The notes below the pieces were generated by a model. The model had not been told where the DNA came from. It was given only the letters and a program-made list of their open reading frames with translations, and did no database searches. Below, piece by piece: positions 62,489 through 64,000 of a DNA stretch of 64,000 nucleotides (position 1 is the stretch's first letter; each line of letters starts with the position of its first letter). The stretch is from Beaufortia kweichowensis (lineage: Eukaryota; Chordata; Actinopteri; Cypriniformes; Gastromyzontidae). Location: assembly GCA_019155185.1 (NCBI GenBank), contig CM032801.1, positions 1,284,761 to 1,348,760 of the forward strand. The letters run 5' to 3'. Position numbers and translations under genes: made by a program.

Positions 62489-63527
62489 GTGCAATTGTCA
62501 ACAAGAAACAAGATAGATTGAAACAAGACATCACACAAGACTTATGCTACTGGTTAAGTCAATGCGGCTGTGTTTGGCTGATAGGGATGCTTAAACAAAC
62601 AATACAACGTTGTGGAAACTCCACCTAGCCATAGTATTTACAATCTTTGACTAACAACTTACATGGCTTAAAGATTATATAGTTCATAGAATTAAAATAT
62701 CAATATCATTAAACAACTGAACATTGGTTTGAATCAATGCTAAAATAATTACATGATGAATAATCTTTTGAATTGTAATGGAGTTATAGTATGTGCACAT
62801 TAGAGTCAGACGCACACAGCCAAAGACAGTCTGTAATATAGGTTGAACTCGTAACATGTAGCAACATTTTATGAGCTACAGGGTGTGACCACACCTTTGA
62901 ACAAAAACAATATTTGAGGTATCTTTTTGAGGTAATAAACATCAAGATCCACAGAAGTCTTTAAAATTCTGCAATAAAAAGAGAAACAATATGGATGTAC
63001 TGTATCAGTACATTGAATTTGTGTGTGCTTTGTCTTATTGTTTAAAGTGAGTAGGTGCCCTGATAGAGTATACAGTGCTTTGACATTTTCTCATCTAATA
63101 CCTCCAGAGAATTGTTTGAAGGACAGACTAATAATATAGACATAATTATATAATGCATCGGATAGATCAGTTGCCAAGACGAAGGAATGACACAGTAACA
63201 CAGTGGCACAGTGGTACGTTAGGTAGCCAAGGAGACGATATAAGAGGCATTTCATATTGTTTGTGGAATTTAAACCCCTTGTTGTAAAGGACTGTTGTGG
63301 TATCAGGGTTTATGTAGCCCTATGGCATGAGTTTGTAATATCATAATATTGTGACATAAGACAGACTATTTGACACAAATATAACTTTATGAATAACTCT
63401 ATGAATATTTATCAGGGCTGGTTTATTTTTGAAAGTCGGTTTTTGTATAGACACACACATTAAAATGTCCTTATAATGTGATACAGTTATTGTATCTGCC
63501 AACAGCAGGGCAATTAGTCACACTATA
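62489..63527. other. intergenic DNA
   Basis: AT-rich. No gene or clear repeat seen. Confidence 0.65.
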
Positions 63528-63615
63528 TTCATCCATCCATTCTTTGAACCCACTTAATCTCTGTGGGGTTGTAGGAGGGCTGGAGCCTATCCCAGCATCT
63601 CAGACCACAGGCTAA
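63528..63615 (-). mobile_element. LINE 3'-tail remnant
   Basis: TTCATCCATCCATTCTTTGA, then GGGCTGGAGCCTATCCCAGC, is a common fish repeat. On the minus strand it ends in TGGATGGATGAA, a GATG-type LINE tail. Heavily truncated. Confidence 0.6.
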
Positions 63616-63636
63616 GTACAGTAAGTTACTGGAAAT

Positions 63637-63976
63637 TAGGGGTGTGAATTGGCACTGGTTTCACGATTCAATTCGATTACGATTATCATGTCAACGATTC
63701 GATTCAATTTCACGATGCATCACGATGCATTGGTAAAATTCACATGAGATCAACTCATTTCTCATTGGTAAAAATCATGTTAAAATTTGTAGGTGCATTT
63801 TTTAATATTCGCGTCTGTGTTTCGCCTCCTTCCGCCATTTTAAACTCGCATGACTGACACGCGTATATGCGAATGACGTCATAGGTTATAATCGATTAAG
63901 GTCTACTGCATCGATGCAGAATCGTCCTCGTCCGCATCGTGATGCATCGATGCAGCGATTAATTTCAACACCCCTA
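63637..63976. mobile_element. 340-bp hAT MITE with intact target-site duplication
   Basis: The ends are TAGGGGTGT and ACACCCCTA. The perfect 8-bp duplication CTGGAAAT flanks it at 63629-63636 and 63977-63984. The interior is built of ATCGATGCA / GATGCATCACGATGCAT blocks in both orientations and could fold back on itself. No coding capacity. Confidence 0.92.
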
Positions 63977-64000
63977 CTGGAAATGTGAAAATTATGAGAT

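Overview
The window is vertebrate nuclear DNA, most likely from a cyprinid (carp/zebrafish-like) teleost. The evidence is its intron-rich genes with GT-AG splicing, vertebrate protein families that read through exon by exon, and AT-rich intergenic DNA full of fish-type transposons: a Rex3-like LINE tail, hAT deletion derivatives and MITEs, and the abundant short 'stop-and-go' MITEs typical of cyprinid genomes.

Layout: (1) 1-1790, + strand: the last four coding exons of an ABCG2-type half-transporter. (2) About 1.7-8.8 kb, - strand: a complete prosaposin gene (psap; 14 coding exons plus a 6-nt micro-exon), tail to tail with abcg2. (3) 10.6-11.5 kb, - strand: mrps6, with its whole coding region in one exon. 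(4) 11.66-13.0 kb: a 5'-truncated LINE tail into which a hAT element has inserted; both target-site duplications are intact. (5) 13.56-20.46 kb, + strand: a complete nolc1 (14 coding exons, 987 aa) with an enlarged set of acidic-serine clusters. (6) About 22.3-55.3 kb, - strand: a complete micu1 (11 coding exons, 485 aa, plus a 12-nt micro-exon and a probable non-coding first exon), tail to tail with nolc1. (7) 55.3-64 kb: DNA upstream of micu1 with no gene that I can support; it holds a young non-autonomous LTR retroelement (60.66-62.48 kb) and a 340-bp hAT MITE at the right edge, both with perfect target-site duplications.

The genes do not form one pathway: plasma-membrane efflux (abcg2), lysosomal sphingolipid degradation (psap), mitochondrial translation (mrps6), nucleolar snoRNP/Pol I support (nolc1) and gating of the mitochondrial calcium uniporter (micu1). 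Coordinates of all coding exons were derived by splicing in frame; exon lengths sum to whole codons with compatible phases for psap, nolc1 and micu1.

I found no undescribed system such as a new operon, RNA or enzyme. The most interesting signals are two in-frame micro-exons: DFWQ in micu1, with a TGCATG RBFOX-type motif 21 nt downstream of its splice donor, and EQ in the saposin B domain of psap. Next are the dated nested insertions, a 13-bp motif shared by the psap and micu1 promoters, a perfect DR5 hormone-response element and CTCF-like sites.
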